Part shown: piece by piece, positions 10,405-22,312 of the stretch | How positions within the stretch are numbered: position 1 is the first letter of the stretch | Layout of the letters: each line of letters starts with the position of its first letter | Assembly: GCA_028583685.1 (NCBI GenBank) | Contig: JAMXIF010000073.1 | Span: forward strand, 9,490,587-9,554,586 | Direction: 5' to 3' | Source: Petaurus breviceps papuanus | Lineage: Eukaryota > Chordata > Mammalia > Diprotodontia > Petauridae | Length of the DNA: 64,000 bases | The notes under the pieces: generated by a model | Databases searched by the model: none | What the model was told of the DNA's origin: nothing | The model's input: only the letters and a program-made list of their open reading frames with translations | Made by a program: the position numbers and the translations under genes

Positions 10405-10545
10405 TCAGGGGTTCTTAATCTTCCTTGTGTGTATCATGGAACCCTTTGGTATTCCTTGTTTCCTTCCTTCATTCATTTTTTCATTAATTCATTGTTCCTT
10501 CCTTTTTACCTTCTTTCTTCTTTCTTTTCCTTCTTTCTCTCAGAT
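10405..10545. repeat. Possible family H end plus pyrimidine-rich tract
   Basis: 'aggggttcttaatcttcctt' and 'tcatggaaccctttggt' resemble the family H terminus. It runs into a (ttcc/ttct)n-rich tract at 10455-10540. Confidence 0.4.
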
Positions 10546-10639
10546 TTTAATTAGGAATGCTATAGTGATGCAAAAAGAGGAATCCACTGAAACATTTTTA
10601 AAAAATGCTCTGATGAGAAAAAAAAAAGATTAGAAGTAA

Positions 10640-11469
10640 GCAGAGATAAATAGGCAATTTTGAAAGTTATATGCAGAATTTCTTATATATCCCATTTTTT
10701 TAAAGCAAAGGGTATGAAGAGGAAATTCACTATTTCATATAGAATCTTCTGTCTTCTCTTGTGTGTATGTAAATATCCTTTTTAGGGCATTTAAGTTCAA
10801 GAAAAAAATTAAAATAGAAAGAAAAGGTTAAAAAAAAACTAGATCATAAAAAAATAGCCCCTTTGGTCTTCCATGGTTGGAAAGTAAAGCAAGAAATGCT
10901 ACTGTCTCCATGACCACATGGGAATCTGGCATTTCTGAGAGCAGTTATTTGGCTTCCATGAAACACAACAGCTCTTGGGATAATTGTGAAGCTTTCAGTT
11001 TGTCTACCATCATTACTTTGGTAATTCCTTGGTGCTTCTGGATAGCTAGCAACACAGTAGACATGGGAAAATGATTCACATTTAAATGGATGAGTCACAG
11101 CCTCTTGTGACTGTCTCCAGTCCGATAGGAATCTGTCTACCCATTGTAATAGAAACTACTACCATTTCATCTCTCAAAGACAATATTAGCTGTAAGAATG
11201 TTTAAATGTATAATACAGGAACACCATCCACAATACCACATCTTCAGAAAATTTGCATTGAAAAATAAGCCTATTCATCAGAATAATAGATTGTTGTAAT
11301 TGTTTCTGTTATAAAAATGAAAATTATAAAATTATTAATAAATATCTGTTTCATTATTTTTATTGCACATTTAAAGTTTTTGTGTATTTTTATGAAATGT
11401 TACAATTTCTAAGTTTTATATGAATTTTTGTTTTATTTCATTGGTTTCACTTGTATTTATTTGTTGTTT
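10640..11469. other. Unassigned AT-rich intergenic sequence
   Basis: No recognisable repeat, RNA gene or coding signal. The 84-codon and 65-codon open frames at 10.85-11.10 kb overlap on opposite strands and have no family features. Confidence 0.4.
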
Positions 11470-11722
11470 TTGTTCAGTGCTTTTTCAGTCATGTCCAACT
11501 CTTTGTGACTCCATTTGGTGTTTTCTTCCCAAAAATACTGGAGTGGTTTGCCACTTCCTCCTCCAGCTCATTTTATAGGTTTGAGAAATTGAGGCGAAGA
11601 GGCTTAAGTAACTTATTCAGGGTCATACAGCTAGTAAATGTTGGAGACCGGATTTGAACTCACAAAGATGAGTCTTTCTGACTTCCGACTGGGTCCTCTA
11701 GCCACTGTGTCACTTAGCTGTG
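11470..11722 (-). mobile_element. RTE-tailed SINE (MAR-type)
   Basis: Antisense order: RTE-like tail 'tttcagtcatgtccaactct', then 'actggagtggtttgccactt', then CORE and head '...gtgtcacttagctg'. It appears complete. Confidence 0.8.
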
Positions 11723-11949
11723 CATTAATATTTCTACTACTAAGAAAGTTCTTCCTTGTAAATTCTTCTATGCAAAGAATAAAAGATGTAAAAAAAAGTA
11801 GGGGAAAGGCATCATAGCATAAAGTTCTGAAACCACTGGTTTAAGACTTAATATCATGGGGGGGGGGGGGAAACTCCCTGGAGGCTAACCAATACATATA
11901 CTCTCACTATTAAAGGGGCAATCAGAGCTTCACCCTAAGAGTCATAGGG

Positions 11950-12034
11950 TAATATAGCTAGCTAGCTAGCTGGATGGATGGATAGAATAAGATGGATAGA
12001 ATAGAATAGATAGATGGATGGATGGATAGAATAG

Positions 12035-12090
<56 letters not shown>

Positions 12091-12100
12091 NNNNNNNNNN

Positions 12101-12147
<47 letters not shown>
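11950..12147. repeat. GATA/GATG microsatellite with 10-N gap
   Basis: Long (gata)n run, preceded by a mixed (gatg/gaat) part and 'agctagctagctagct'. A 10-base N gap at 12091-12100 marks an unresolved length. Apparent SIYL-repeat open frames on the minus strand come from this repeat. Confidence 0.95.
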
Positions 12148-12290
12148 CAACATTTATTAAGTACTTATTATATGCCATGCACTGTTATAAATACTGGAGA
12201 TGAAAATGCAAGCAAGCAAGACAGTCTGCAGAAAAGGAACTTATAGTTTCATGGGAGAGGCTAACACATAAAGGAGAGCTAGAAAAGGGA
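12148..12290 (+). mobile_element. Ancient repeat (family A1), 5' part
   Basis: 'catttattaagtacttatta', 'tgccatgcactgttataaat' and 'gaacttatagtttcatggga' match, in the same order, the pieces at 42960-43700 and 53630-53760. It is an old dispersed element that I cannot name. Confidence 0.45.
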
Positions 12291-12424
12291 GATATGCTCA
12301 CCTATCAGTGCCCAAAGTGGTTCTAATGGCAGAATACAAGATGTCTGTGAGGAGAAGATGGAAAGGATAACTGGAATGGAGACGGCATGGTTTGAAGCTG
12401 GTACCTGAAAAAAAATTTCAGCAG

Positions 12425-12540
12425 TCATCCCATGCAACAACTTCATTTTACAGATGAGGAAACTGAGACCCAGAGATGCTAAGTGACTTGTCCAAGATAA
12501 CACAAATAGGAAAGCCTAAGAAAGAGGATTTAAATTCGGG
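12425..12540 (-). mobile_element. MIR-type SINE fragment
   Basis: Antisense MIR core: 'cattttacagatgaggaaac', 'tgagacccagagatgctaag', 'gacttgtccaagataacaca'. Confidence 0.65.
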
Positions 12541-12560
12541 AGCCAATGCAAAAACATTAA

Positions 12561-13400
12561 ATGATACATGAATTCTATGTAAGTCAAATCAGTGACATTA
12601 GAGATAAGATTCACAGAAATAATTCAAGGATTATAGGTCTCCCTGACAAATATGACAAATTAAAAAAAAAACTTGGAGTACTATAATGAAGGAAATAATA
12701 TAAGAAAACTATCCAGAGCTACTCAATACAGAAAGGGTAGCTAAATGGCTCCGTGGATAGAGAAATACCTGAATTCAAATCCAGCCTCAGACACTAGCTG
12801 TGTGACCCTGTGCAAGTCACTAAACCTCTATTTGCCTTAATCCACCAGAGGAGCAACTGGCAAATGTCTCCAGTATCTTTGCTAAGAAAACCTCATGGAA
12901 AGTGTGGTCAGTGGAATCATAAAGAGTTGGATACAACAACCACAACTCAATACTAGTAACTAAATACTTGTCAAGAAAATACAGAGGTGTCTACCAGAAA
13001 AAAAAAACACACACACAAACCTTATATTTCCAATTCCAAGATACACAGTGGTAAAACTTAAACATTTCAATGACAAACAAATTTTATAAATGCTCAGGGG
13101 AAAGATTTTTACAAGTATGAAAATGAAATTGAAATGACACAGAAATTATCTGCAGCAACAAGAAATCACAGAAGGAAATGAAATAATTTAGCCCCCAAAG
13201 CAAAGGAACTTAAACCACAACCCTAAATGACACACTGAAATTCTGAGCCTAATCAGCAATGAAAAAAGATGGATAGTCAACAAAAAAGAAGCTTCTGGAG
13301 CATTCTTTCAAAAAACCAAGAAAAGGCCATTAGAATATTTTACTTGAAAACACCCCAAGAAACAGAAACCTAAGAAAAAAGGCAAGAATAAGCAATGAAA
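12561..13400 (+). mobile_element. Old L1/HAL1 ORF1 fragment
   Basis: Decayed ORF1: the RRM region reads like 'RIIGLPDKYDK' (about 12630). After a SINE, the C-terminal domain is recognisable at 13030-13400 (the 'FQDTxxKLxHFSDK...' type pattern and the typical 'kFDLKTQETRE'-like end). Many stops and shifts. Its C-terminal part is closely matched by 22758-22925. Confidence 0.55.
12736..12943 (+). mobile_element. RTE-tailed SINE (MAR-type)
   Basis: 'gggtagctaaatggctccgt' head, CORE segment, 'ctccagtatctttgctaaga' and an RTE-like tail. 'actcaatac' on both sides is its probable target duplication. Confidence 0.75.
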
Positions 13401-13419
13401 CTGGTTATCTAATATTTAG

Positions 13420-14184
13420 ATGTTATTACTTTAAAAATAAAAAAGAAAGGGAATGTTTGACCTATGAAGATTTAAAACCAACAAAGAGGGATCATTAAGG
13501 GATAAAGGACATGAGGGGGTGAAGATTTAAGGGTAACCTCAGAATTAGAAAAATCAAAAGTGGAATAGTTCAAGTGAAAGCATCATGGATTCATCCTCAA
13601 CCCTCCCTCCACCCCTTGTATGTGAACCAGTATCTTCTCTGGAATGGAGTTGTAGAGTGGGTCACTCTGTGAGAAGAGGCAGGAGAGAGACAGAGAGGAA
13701 TGGGTGATGAATTGCTACTAATATCATGGGTGAACAGTGAAGAGGGGTGTGTGTGGGCATGGGGGAGGTACTGAAGTTAAATGAGAAAGACAGCAGAAAG
13801 GAAAAACAGTCCTGAGGCAAGGATGAGGTCATTTCATCATAAAGGGTAGTTGGTATCAATGAAGAGCTCTCCCATGGAGATGGTTTTGCTTGATTTAGTC
13901 TAGGTTGAGTATGTGCATTGGGAGTCTAACTTCTGTGAGAGAAAGTTATGCCTCCATGGGTAGCATCCTACCCTAAGAGAATGTGTGAAGAAAGGAGTAG
14001 AAGAAACACAGATCCAGAGATGAGATAGCGTGACTTTTGGGAAGTTGATTGAGCAAGAAGAAGAAAGAAAGACTGAGCCACCTTATTTAGGATACAGTGT
14101 AATTTCTAATATATGGTGCTCTTTCTCTCTAATATGTTGTTTCCCTCATGAATTGAATTAAGGGTTTAAACAAAACTTTCTAAC
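13420..14184. other. Unassigned sequence, possibly L1 inter-ORF spacer
   Basis: Purine-rich segments (for example 'gataaaggacatgagggggt') resemble the spacer that follows ORF1 in L1/HAL1, which would make it the tail of the 12561 fragment. I see no other structure. Confidence 0.3.
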
Positions 14185-14199
14185 AAACTTAAACATTTC
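14185..14199 (+). repeat. Target-site duplication, left copy, of the 14.2-22.8 kb L1
   Basis: 'aaacttaaacatttc', identical to 22758-22772. Confidence 0.8.
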
Positions 14200-15309
14200 T
14201 CTTTTTTTAGGTTATAAAGATGGATTCTATCAGATGGAAGGAAAAATGGTAAAGAGGAAACAAAACCAAACAAGAAAAAGAAAAAGATCAGGTAGTTTGC
14301 TTCAATCTGGATTCATACTCATTTCTTTCTAGTTCTTTCTCTGGATTTGGACATCTCTCTCCATCATGAGTCTTTTGGGATTGACTTATATCACTGCATT
14401 GCTGAGAAGAACCCAGTCTGTCAAAGTTGGTCATCACACATACGTTGTGTCTGCAACTGGTTTTTTTTTTCATTTTTCAAATGCTTTATTAACTTCTGAT
14501 TTACATCATTCATTTTGAGTTACAAATTTTCTCCCTGTTTTTCCCCTACTTATCGGCCCAAAATAGCAGACCCACAGGACATCCCCTCCTCCAATCTGTT
14601 CTCTCCCATATCTTCTTCCATACTCCCTTTGACTTTTCCAGTAGACATGGTGGATCTCTATGCCCTAGTGCCTGTATATCTTTTTCCCAATTACGTGTAA
14701 AATAATATTAATAATAGTATACATATACACACACACATTTTTTTAAACATTTGATTTTAAAACTTTGAATTGCAGATTCCCTTCCTACCTTGCGCCCACC
14801 CTTACTGGGAAGATAAGCTATTCAGTATAGGTTGTAAATATGTAGCTAATGAAAAACATTACCATAGTAGATAAATTGTGAAAGACTGACTATATTTCCC
14901 TCCCTCCTATCGCACCTCCCACTTGTTCTATTCTCTACATTGATCCTGTCCCTTTCCAAAAGTGGGTGATTCAAACTTCCCTCTGCCCAAGCCTGCCCTC
15001 CCTTCCATCATCCCCCCTCTCATCCCCTTCCCCGCTACTCTCCTGTAGGGTGAGATACCCTATTTAGTGTATATGACATTCCCTCCCTGAGCCAAATTCA
15101 ATGAGAATAAGGTTGACCCATTCCCTTTTGCCTTCCTATTCTTCCCCTCCATTGTAACTATTTTCCCTTGCCTCTTCTATATGAGATAGTTTACTCCATT
15201 CTGTCTTTCCCCATCTCCTCTCATTATATTTCTCTCTCACCTCTTAATTTCACCTTTTAAGTATCATCCCTTCCTATTAAATTGGTCCTATGCCCTCTAT
15301 CCATGTGTA

Positions 15310-15445
15310 CCTGTAAACATATATATATATATACATATATATATTCACATATGTATTCATACACCCATATACCCTCCGATACAGACACACACACATAAAT
15401 ATATACATTTATATAACATAAATAAATATATATATATGTATTCCT
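15310..15445. repeat. TA/CATA/CACA low-complexity tract
   Basis: Alternating tract in the HAL1 copy C spacer. It creates a spurious Tyr/Ile-rich minus-strand frame. Confidence 0.8.
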
Positions 15446-15564
15446 TTCAACTATTTTCATTCTGATAAAAGTTTCATCAATTACAATTATCATTTTTCCA
15501 TGTAGGAAAGTTAAAAGTTCAACTTTGACAAATTCCTTATGGTTTGTTTTCCCTGTTTACCTTC

Positions 15565-16622
15565 TCATGCTTCTCTTGCTTCTTGTATCTGAATGTCAAA
15601 TTTTCTATTCAACTCTGGTTTTTTCAGCAAGAATGGTTGAAAGTCCTCTATTTCACTGAATGACCATATTTTCCCCTGAAACATGATACTCAGTTTTGCT
15701 GGGTAAGTGATTCCTGGTTTTAAACCCAGATCCTTTGACTTCCAGAATATCATATTCCAAGCTCTTTGATCCCTCAGTGTAGAAGCTGCCAGATCCTGGG
15801 TTACCCTGATTGTGTTTCCACAATATTCAGAATGTTTCTTCCTGGCTGCTTGTAATATTCTCTCGATCTGGGAATTCCAGAACCTGGCTATAATATTCCT
15901 AGGAGTTTTCTTTTTGGGATCTTTTTCAGGAGGTGAACGGTGGATTCTTTCAACCTATATTTTGCCCTCTGGTTCTAAAACATCAGGACAGTTTTCCTTG
16001 ATAATTTCTTGGAGGATGATTTCTAGGTTCTTTCTTTGATTATGGCTTTCAGGTAGTCCAATAATTTTTAAATTATCTCTCCTGGATCTGTTTTCCAGGT
16101 CAGTGGTTTTTCCCATGAGATATTTCACATTGCTTCTATTCTTTCACTTGTTTAGATCTGTTTAACAGCATCTTGATTTCTCATAAAGTCACTAGCTTCC
16201 ATTTGTTCCAATCTAATTCTGAAGGAATTATTCTCCTTGGTGAGCCTTTGAGATTCTTTTTCCATCTGGCAAATTCGACTTTTTTAGGCATTCTTCTCCT
16301 CATTGACTTTTTCAGCCTCTTTTGCTGTTTGAGTTAGTCTATTTTTTAAGGTGTTATTTTCCTCAGTCAGGCTGTGGATTCTCATTTCATAATTTTCTTG
16401 CATTGTTCTCATTTCTCTTCCCAATTTTTCCTCCACTTCTCTTATCTGCTTCTTAAGGTCCTCTATGGCATGTAACCAGCTCATATTTTTCATGGAAGCT
16501 TTTGGTGCAGGAGTTCTGACTTCACTGTCTTCCTCCTCTTCCATGCTTTGATCCTTTATGTCCCCAAAATAGGAGTGTAATGTTGGAATCTTCTGTCTGC
16601 TTTGTTTCCTTTGCCTGGTCAT
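15565..16622 (-). pseudogene. HAL1 copy C ORF1 (lightly broken)
   Basis: Starts 'MTRQRKQSRQKIPTLHSYFG' at 16622. 112 codons are open, covering the basic N-terminus and the first half of the coiled coil, before a frameshift near 16284. The RRM and C-terminal domains follow in other frames, ending 'QIQEAREA stop' at 15565. The start and end match copy D exactly. Expected intact length is about 353 residues. Confidence 0.8.
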
Positions 16623-17324
16623 GTCACCACTCAGTAACTTGACCCCTGTTTTTTTTTTTTGTTTTTTGTTTTTTTGCCACAGCAGGACTCTGACACCAGA
16701 CAGGGGAGCTTTGTCTGAAATGCTGGGTTTTTCTCAGCTGCCAGATGTATTATTTGGGTGCCCTCTCTAAAGTCTCCACATGCTCTGGCAAGCTGGTCAC
16801 ACACCCCAGGGCCTATACCCTAGACCGCAATCCAGATGCAAGCAGGTTAACAAAAGAGCAATTACCCCTCAGACTGGATGCTTGGTCTCCCTACACTCTG
16901 CAGATCAGGAGCTAAAGATGCCATGTGGAAGCGGCTGCACCGCAGCCCTCAGCATCTTCTCACCCCGGTAGCAAAAGCCAAGGCACTCCCAACTACTGGG
17001 TCCCAAAGTCCACACTGCACTGACCTTCACTTTGTCCTTTGCATCTATGTGTTGAAAATTCTGGACCACCACAGCTGCTGGTGATCTGGAGTCCCTCCAG
17101 CCAGTGGTTGGTCAGGCCTACCCTGGGGCTAAAATCTCTGGCTCCTGTGGGGCTAGAGTTGGCTCCCAGAGCACTGTGCTGGTCAATTCCTTGCAGCCTG
17201 CCAGGCTGTCCTCAGCCGGAGGTTAGCTTTTCTGTGTCATTTTGTGGGTTCTATAGCTCCAAAGTTTGTTCATGAATTGGAGGTGGTGGTAGCTGGAGCC
17301 ACACGGAAGTCCTCTTTCTACTCC

Positions 17325-17334
17325 GCCATCTTAA
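17325..17334 (-). promoter_or_regulatory. YY1-like motif at HAL1 C 5' end
   Basis: Minus strand reads 'ttaagatggc' about 10 bases inside the element, at the same place as in copies A, B, D and the 30.2-kb fragment. Confidence 0.4.
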
Positions 17335-17345
17335 CTCTGCCCCCT

Positions 17346-20077
17346 GTGTCTGAAATTGTGTACAAATTTTTCCTGGCTCTACTCTTCTCACTCAGCATCA
17401 GTTCATATAAGCCTCTCCAGATGAATATGAAGTCAATCTGCTCCTCATTTCTTATAGCACAATAGTTTGCCTTTACATTCATATACCACAATTTGTTCAG
17501 CCATCTCCAATTGATGGGCACCCCCTTAATTTCCAATTCTTTGCCACCACAAAAAGAGCTGCTATAAATATTTTTGTACATATAGGTCTTCCTCCCACTT
17601 CTATAAAGTAGTTTTTTGGTAAATTGATTGGTATGGCACTAAATATATAATTTAATTTAGGTAAAATTGTAGTGAGCAATTTATATTTTTCCAATTAGTT
17701 AGATCTGACTTTATTTGTGTGAAAAGTGTTTTGTAGTTGTGATCATATAGGTCCTGGGTTTGTTTTGGCAGGTAGATTCCCAAATATTTTATAATGTCTA
17801 CAGAAACTTTAAATGGGATTTCTTTTTCTATCGCTTGCTGTTGAATTTCATTAGAAATATACAGGAATGCCAAGGATTTATGTGGGTTTATTTTATATCC
17901 TGCAACTTTGCCAAATTTATTTATTGTCTCAAGTAGTTTTTTACTTGATTCTCTAGGATTCTCTAAGTATATCATCATATCATCTGAAAATAGTGATAGC
18001 TTTATCTCTTCTTTGCCTAATTTGATTCCTTTGATTTCTTTTTCTTCTCTAATTGCTACTGCTAATATTTCTAGTACCAAATTGAATAAAAGGGGTGATA
18101 GGGGACATCCTTGTTTCACCCCTGATCTTATGGGAAATGCTTCTAGCTTATCCCCATTACATATAATAATTGTTGATGTCTTTAAATAGATGCTACCTAT
18201 TATTTTAAGGAAGGTTCTATTTATTCCTATACTTTCTAGTGTTTTTAATAGGAATGGATGTTGTATTTTGTCAAAAGCCTTTACTGCATCTATTGAAATA
18301 ATCATGTGTTTTCTGCTAGTTTTATTGTTGATATGATCAATTAAACTGATGGTTTTCCTAATATTAAACCATCCTTGAATTCCTGGAATAAATCCTACCT
18401 GATCAAAGTGTGTTATTCTTGTGATAAGTTGTTGTAGTCTTTTAGCTAATATTTTATTTAAAATTTTTGCATCTATATACATGAGGGAAATTGGTCTATA
18501 ATTGCCTTTCTCTGTTTTATTTCTTCCTGATTTAGGTATCAGTACCATATTTGTGTCATAAAAAGAATTTGGTAGGACTCCTTCTTCACTAATTTTTCTA
18601 AATAGTTTGTAGAGTATTGGAATTAATTGTTCTTTAGATGTTTGATAGAATTCACTAATTAATCCATCTGGCCCTGGAGATTTTTTCCTGGGGAGTTCAC
18701 TCATGGCTTGTTTGATTTCTTTTTCTGAGATGGGGTTATTTAAGTCATTTACTTCCTCTTCAGTTAATCTGGGCATCTTGTAGTTTTGTAAGTATTCATC
18801 CATTTCACTAAGATTGTCAAATTTATGTGCATATATTTGGGAAAAATAATTCCTAGTTATTATTTTGATTTCCTCTTCATTGGAGGTGGATTCACCCTTA
18901 TCATTTTTAATACTCATAATTTGGTTTTCTACTTTCTTTTTTATCATGCTGACTAAGATTCTATCAATTTTATTGGTTTTTTCATAAAACCAGCTCTTAG
19001 TTTTATTATCAATTAGTTTTCTTAATTACAATTTTATTAATCTCTCGTTTGGTTTTCAGTACTTCTAATTCAGTATTTAACTGGGGATTTTCAATTTGTT
19101 CTCTTTCTAGCTTTTTCAATTGCATGCCAAATTCATTGACCTCCCTTTTCTCTAATTTATTCATGTATGCACTCAGTGATATAAAACTTCCCCCAAAAAC
19201 TACCTTTGCTGCATCCCACATATTTTGGTATGTTGTCTAATTATTGTCATTCTCTTGAATGAAATTACCGATTGTTTCTATAATTTCTTGTTTGACCCGC
19301 TCATTCTTTAGGATCAAATTGTTTAATTTCCAATTAGTTTTTAGTCTATCTTTCCATGGTCCTTTATCGCATATAAATTTTATTGCATCATGATCTGAGA
19401 AGGATGCATTTAATATTTCTGCCTTTCTGCACTGAATTGTGAGGTTTTTAGGCCCTAGTACATGGTCAATTTTTGAGTATGTGCCATGAACTGGTGAGAA
19501 GAAAGTATATTCATTTTTATCCCCATTCAGTTTTCTCCAGAGATCTATCATATCTAGCCTCTCTAAAATTCTATTTGCCTCCTTAACTTCTTTCTTGTTT
19601 ATTTTGAGGTTGGATTTATAAATTTCAGAGAGGGGGAGATTAAGGTCCCCCATTAGTATAATTTTGCTATCTATTCCTTCCTCTAATTCCCTTAACTTCT
19701 CCTCTAGGAATTTGGACGCTGTACCACTTGGTGCATATATGTTAAGTAATGATATTGCTTCAGTCTCGATGGTGGCTTTTAGCAGGATATAGTTTCCTTC
19801 CTTATCTCTTTTAATTAGATCTATTTTTGCTTTTGTTTTATCTGAGATAAGGATTGCTACCTTTGCTTTTTTTTACATTAGCTGAGGCATAATATATTCT
19901 ATTCCAGCCTTTTACCTTTACCCTGTGGGTATCCCTTTGTTTCAGATTTGTTTCTTGTAGACAGCATATTGCAGGATTATGGCTTTTAATCCATTCTGCT
20001 ATCAACCTCTGTTTTTTGGGAGAGTTCATCCCATTCACATTCACAGTAATGATGACTATCTGTCTCTTTCCCTCCAT
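17346..20077 (-). pseudogene. L1 ORF2 (endonuclease/reverse transcriptase), broken but long open RT
   Basis: ORF2 probably starts at 20077 ('MEGKRQIVIITVNVNGMNSP'). The endonuclease shows 'NPAICCLQET' and, in another frame, 'GDLNLPLSE' (about 19650). The reverse transcriptase lies in a 431-codon open frame, 18947-17652, with '[19 protein letters not shown]', '[12 protein letters not shown]' (first catalytic Asp), '[15 protein letters not shown]' and '[13 protein letters not shown]' (catalytic pair at 17979-17990; L1 usually has FADD, here FSDD). A deletion near 17610 joins '[20 protein letters not shown]' to 'CTKIFIAALFVVAKNWKL', removing roughly 300-350 residues. The C-terminus stops at the HAL1 C insertion. 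Confidence 0.85.
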
Positions 20078-20079
20078 CC

Positions 20080-20858
20080 TATTCCCTCCCCTGCTTATGT
20101 TTTTGTTTCTTCCTTCTCCCTTCCCCTCCTTAAGGGTTTTCCTTTTGACCACCACCTCCCTCAGTGTTCCCCCTCTTTGACTCCCCCTTCTTTACCTACC
20201 CTCTCCCCTTACTACTGTTTCCCTCTCTTCTAATCCCCCCCCTCCTTTTATCCTTCCTTACCCTCCTACTGCCTATAAGACATAATAGATTTTTATACTT
20301 ATCAGAGTATGTTATTCCCCCTTTGACCCCAAACCAATGAGAGTAAATTTCATACAGTGCTCCTCTCCCTCCCTACTTTCCTTCTATTTGATGAGTTTTC
20401 ATGTCTTTTCATGTTAGAGTCTTAAACTTAACTGATTATGTTGATTCCTCTTTGAACCAGAACCAGTGAGAATAATGTTCAAATGATATTCCTCTCCCTC
20501 CTTCCCTTCCCCTCTACTATAGTGTGTTTTTATGCCTCTTCTTATGGCATAATTTATCTTTTTCTGTCTCATCCTTTCCTCTTATCCCATTACAGTCCCT
20601 TTGACCCCCTTAATAAGGCTTTTCTCATTTTTTTATCATCAAATTAGTTCATTTATACCTATGCCCTCTATCTATGTATAACCCTTTTAAAGGTCTTGAT
20701 AATCATATACATTTTAATATTGACAGTTATCAGATTCTCATATAGGGATATAAACATTTTGCTCTTATTGAATCCCAAGTTATGTGCATGTGTGTGTGTG
20801 TGAGTGTGAGTGTGTGCATATGTGTATGTGTGAGTGTGTGTTTTCCTTGTTTACCTTT
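20080..20858 (-). other. L1 inter-ORF spacer
   Basis: About 750 bases between ORF1 and ORF2, purine-rich on the sense (minus) strand, with a (gt)-rich tract at 20780-20845. The sense strand carries 'acatagatagagggca', a phrase also found in the post-ORF1 region of every HAL1 copy here. This suggests the HAL1 3' region derives from this spacer. Confidence 0.6.
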
Positions 20859-21879
20859 TTATGTTTTTCTGGAGTCTTGTAATTGGAGATCAAATTTTCC
20901 TTTGAGCTCTGGCTTTTTCATCAGGAAAGTCTGGAATTCCCTTACTTCATTAAATGACCATCTCCTTGCCTGAAAGATTATGCTCAGTTTTTCTGGATAG
21001 TTAATTCTTGGTTTCAGTCCTAGCTCCTTTGCCCTACGAAATATCAAAGTCCAATCCCTCCAATCTTTTAATGTAGAAGCTGCTAGGTCCTGTGTGATCC
21101 TGACTGTAGTTCCACAATATTTAAATTGTTTCTTTTTGGCTGCTTGCAGTATTTTCTCCTTAGTCTTGTAATTCTGGAATTTGGCTACTATATTTCTTGG
21201 AGTTTTCAATTTGGGATCTATTTCAAGAGGAGTCTGGTGAATTCTTTCAATAACTATTTTACCTTCTGATTCTACGACTTCAGGACAGTTTTCTTTGACA
21301 GTCTTTTGGAGGATGTTGTCCAAGCTGCTTTTTTCATCATGGCTTTCCAGTAGACCAATAATTCTTAAGTTAACTCTCCTGGATCTGTTCTCTAGGTCAG
21401 TTGTTTTTCCAGTGAGATATTTTACACTTTCTTCCAATTTTTCATTCTTCATGTTTTGTTTGATTGACTCTTGGTGCAACATAGAGTCCTGAGCTTCAAT
21501 TTGACTGATACTAATTTTTAGTGAATTATTCTCTTAGGTTAGTTTTTGAGGGTCGTTTTTTAGGGAGGTATTTTCTCCAATTAGTTCACTAATTTTATTT
21601 TTTAAGGATTTGCTTTCTTCAGTGAGACTTTTTTTCCAATTTGGTCACTGTAGATTTAAATTTGTCTTCTACCTACCTAATTTGGCCTTCAAAATCTTTC
21701 TTGAGCTCCTCTAAGAATGCTTTTTGGGCTTGAGACCAGTTCATATTTCCTTCTGTGGTCTCAGGTGTGAGTATAGAGTCCATGTTGTCCTCTGTATTTG
21801 GTTGTTCTTGATCGCTATAATAAGCTCTAATCGATTTTCTTGCCTTCCCCTTCTCCTTCTCAGTTTCCTTCCTTCCCAT
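20859..21879 (-). pseudogene. L1 ORF1 (broken)
   Basis: Starts 'MGRKETEKEKGKARKSIRAY' at 21879. 68 codons are open, then the frame breaks in the coiled coil. 207 codons (21482-20859) cover the end of the coiled coil, the RRM ('DLENRSRRVNLRIIGLLES') and the C-terminal domain ('RRAKELGLKPRINYPEKLSI'), ending 'DLQLQDSRKT stop'. It is distinct in sequence from the HAL1 ORF1s, so it is a separate lineage of the same protein. Confidence 0.85.
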
Positions 21880-22302
21880 TGTAATTTCCTATTTCCTAAT
21901 TTCTCCAGCTGGGAGCTAGGTACCTGGTTTTTGGCTTTGTGTGCTGTAGCCTCTGGGTGTGTATATTGAGGCTAAGGCAAGGGTTCTCAGTGTTTCCGTT
22001 AAGTTATGCTGATGCTCACAGAGTAATCTGTGGAGGAGGGGTGGTCTGGCCTCTCCAGATTTCTGCCTCTATGCTCCTGAGCTCCAGCTCCAGCAGTCTT
22101 TTGCTGATCAGGTGAGGTAGGGCTTGTTGGGACCCCTCCCCCTCTTCTCTTCAGACTCCTTGCTGCCTCAGTTACACCCCTTCTCAATGACTCCCAAGCC
22201 TGAGGCTATTTACACTGTCTCAGGATTTCACTCTGGGTGGGACACTTATCTCAGGGATTTCTAGGTCAGGGAGGGGGAATCAGAGCAGCCAGAGTTTACT
22301 TT

Positions 22303-22312
22303 GCCATCTTGG
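22303..22312 (-). promoter_or_regulatory. Inner YY1-like start motif of the L1
   Basis: Minus strand 'ccaagatggc' preceded by 'gattttcaaggga'. It would be a natural 5' end for an L1 starting near 22317. Confidence 0.45.

Larger units (their letters stand above)
14460..17344 (-). mobile_element. HAL1 copy C, full structure, inside L1
   Basis: The poly-T end at 14461-14470 marks the 3' terminus and the G-run/'aagatggcgg' end lies at 17325-17344. Target duplication 'tgtgtctgcaactg' (14446-14459) against 'tgtgtctgaaattg' (17345-17358), 12 of 14 matching. Structure is 5' UTR, ORF1 (16622-15565), TATG-rich spacer (about 15310-15440) and 3' tail, with no ORF2. It inserted into the ORF2 C-terminus of the surrounding L1 and is therefore younger than that L1. 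Confidence 0.85.

Noticed and set aside
11962-12178. Ser/Ile/Tyr/Leu repeat protein
   Set aside because: Translation of the GATA microsatellite.
13662-13859. 65-codon minus-strand frame with a hydrophobic stretch
   Set aside because: It is isolated, with no family features, and lies in purine-rich L1 spacer-like DNA.
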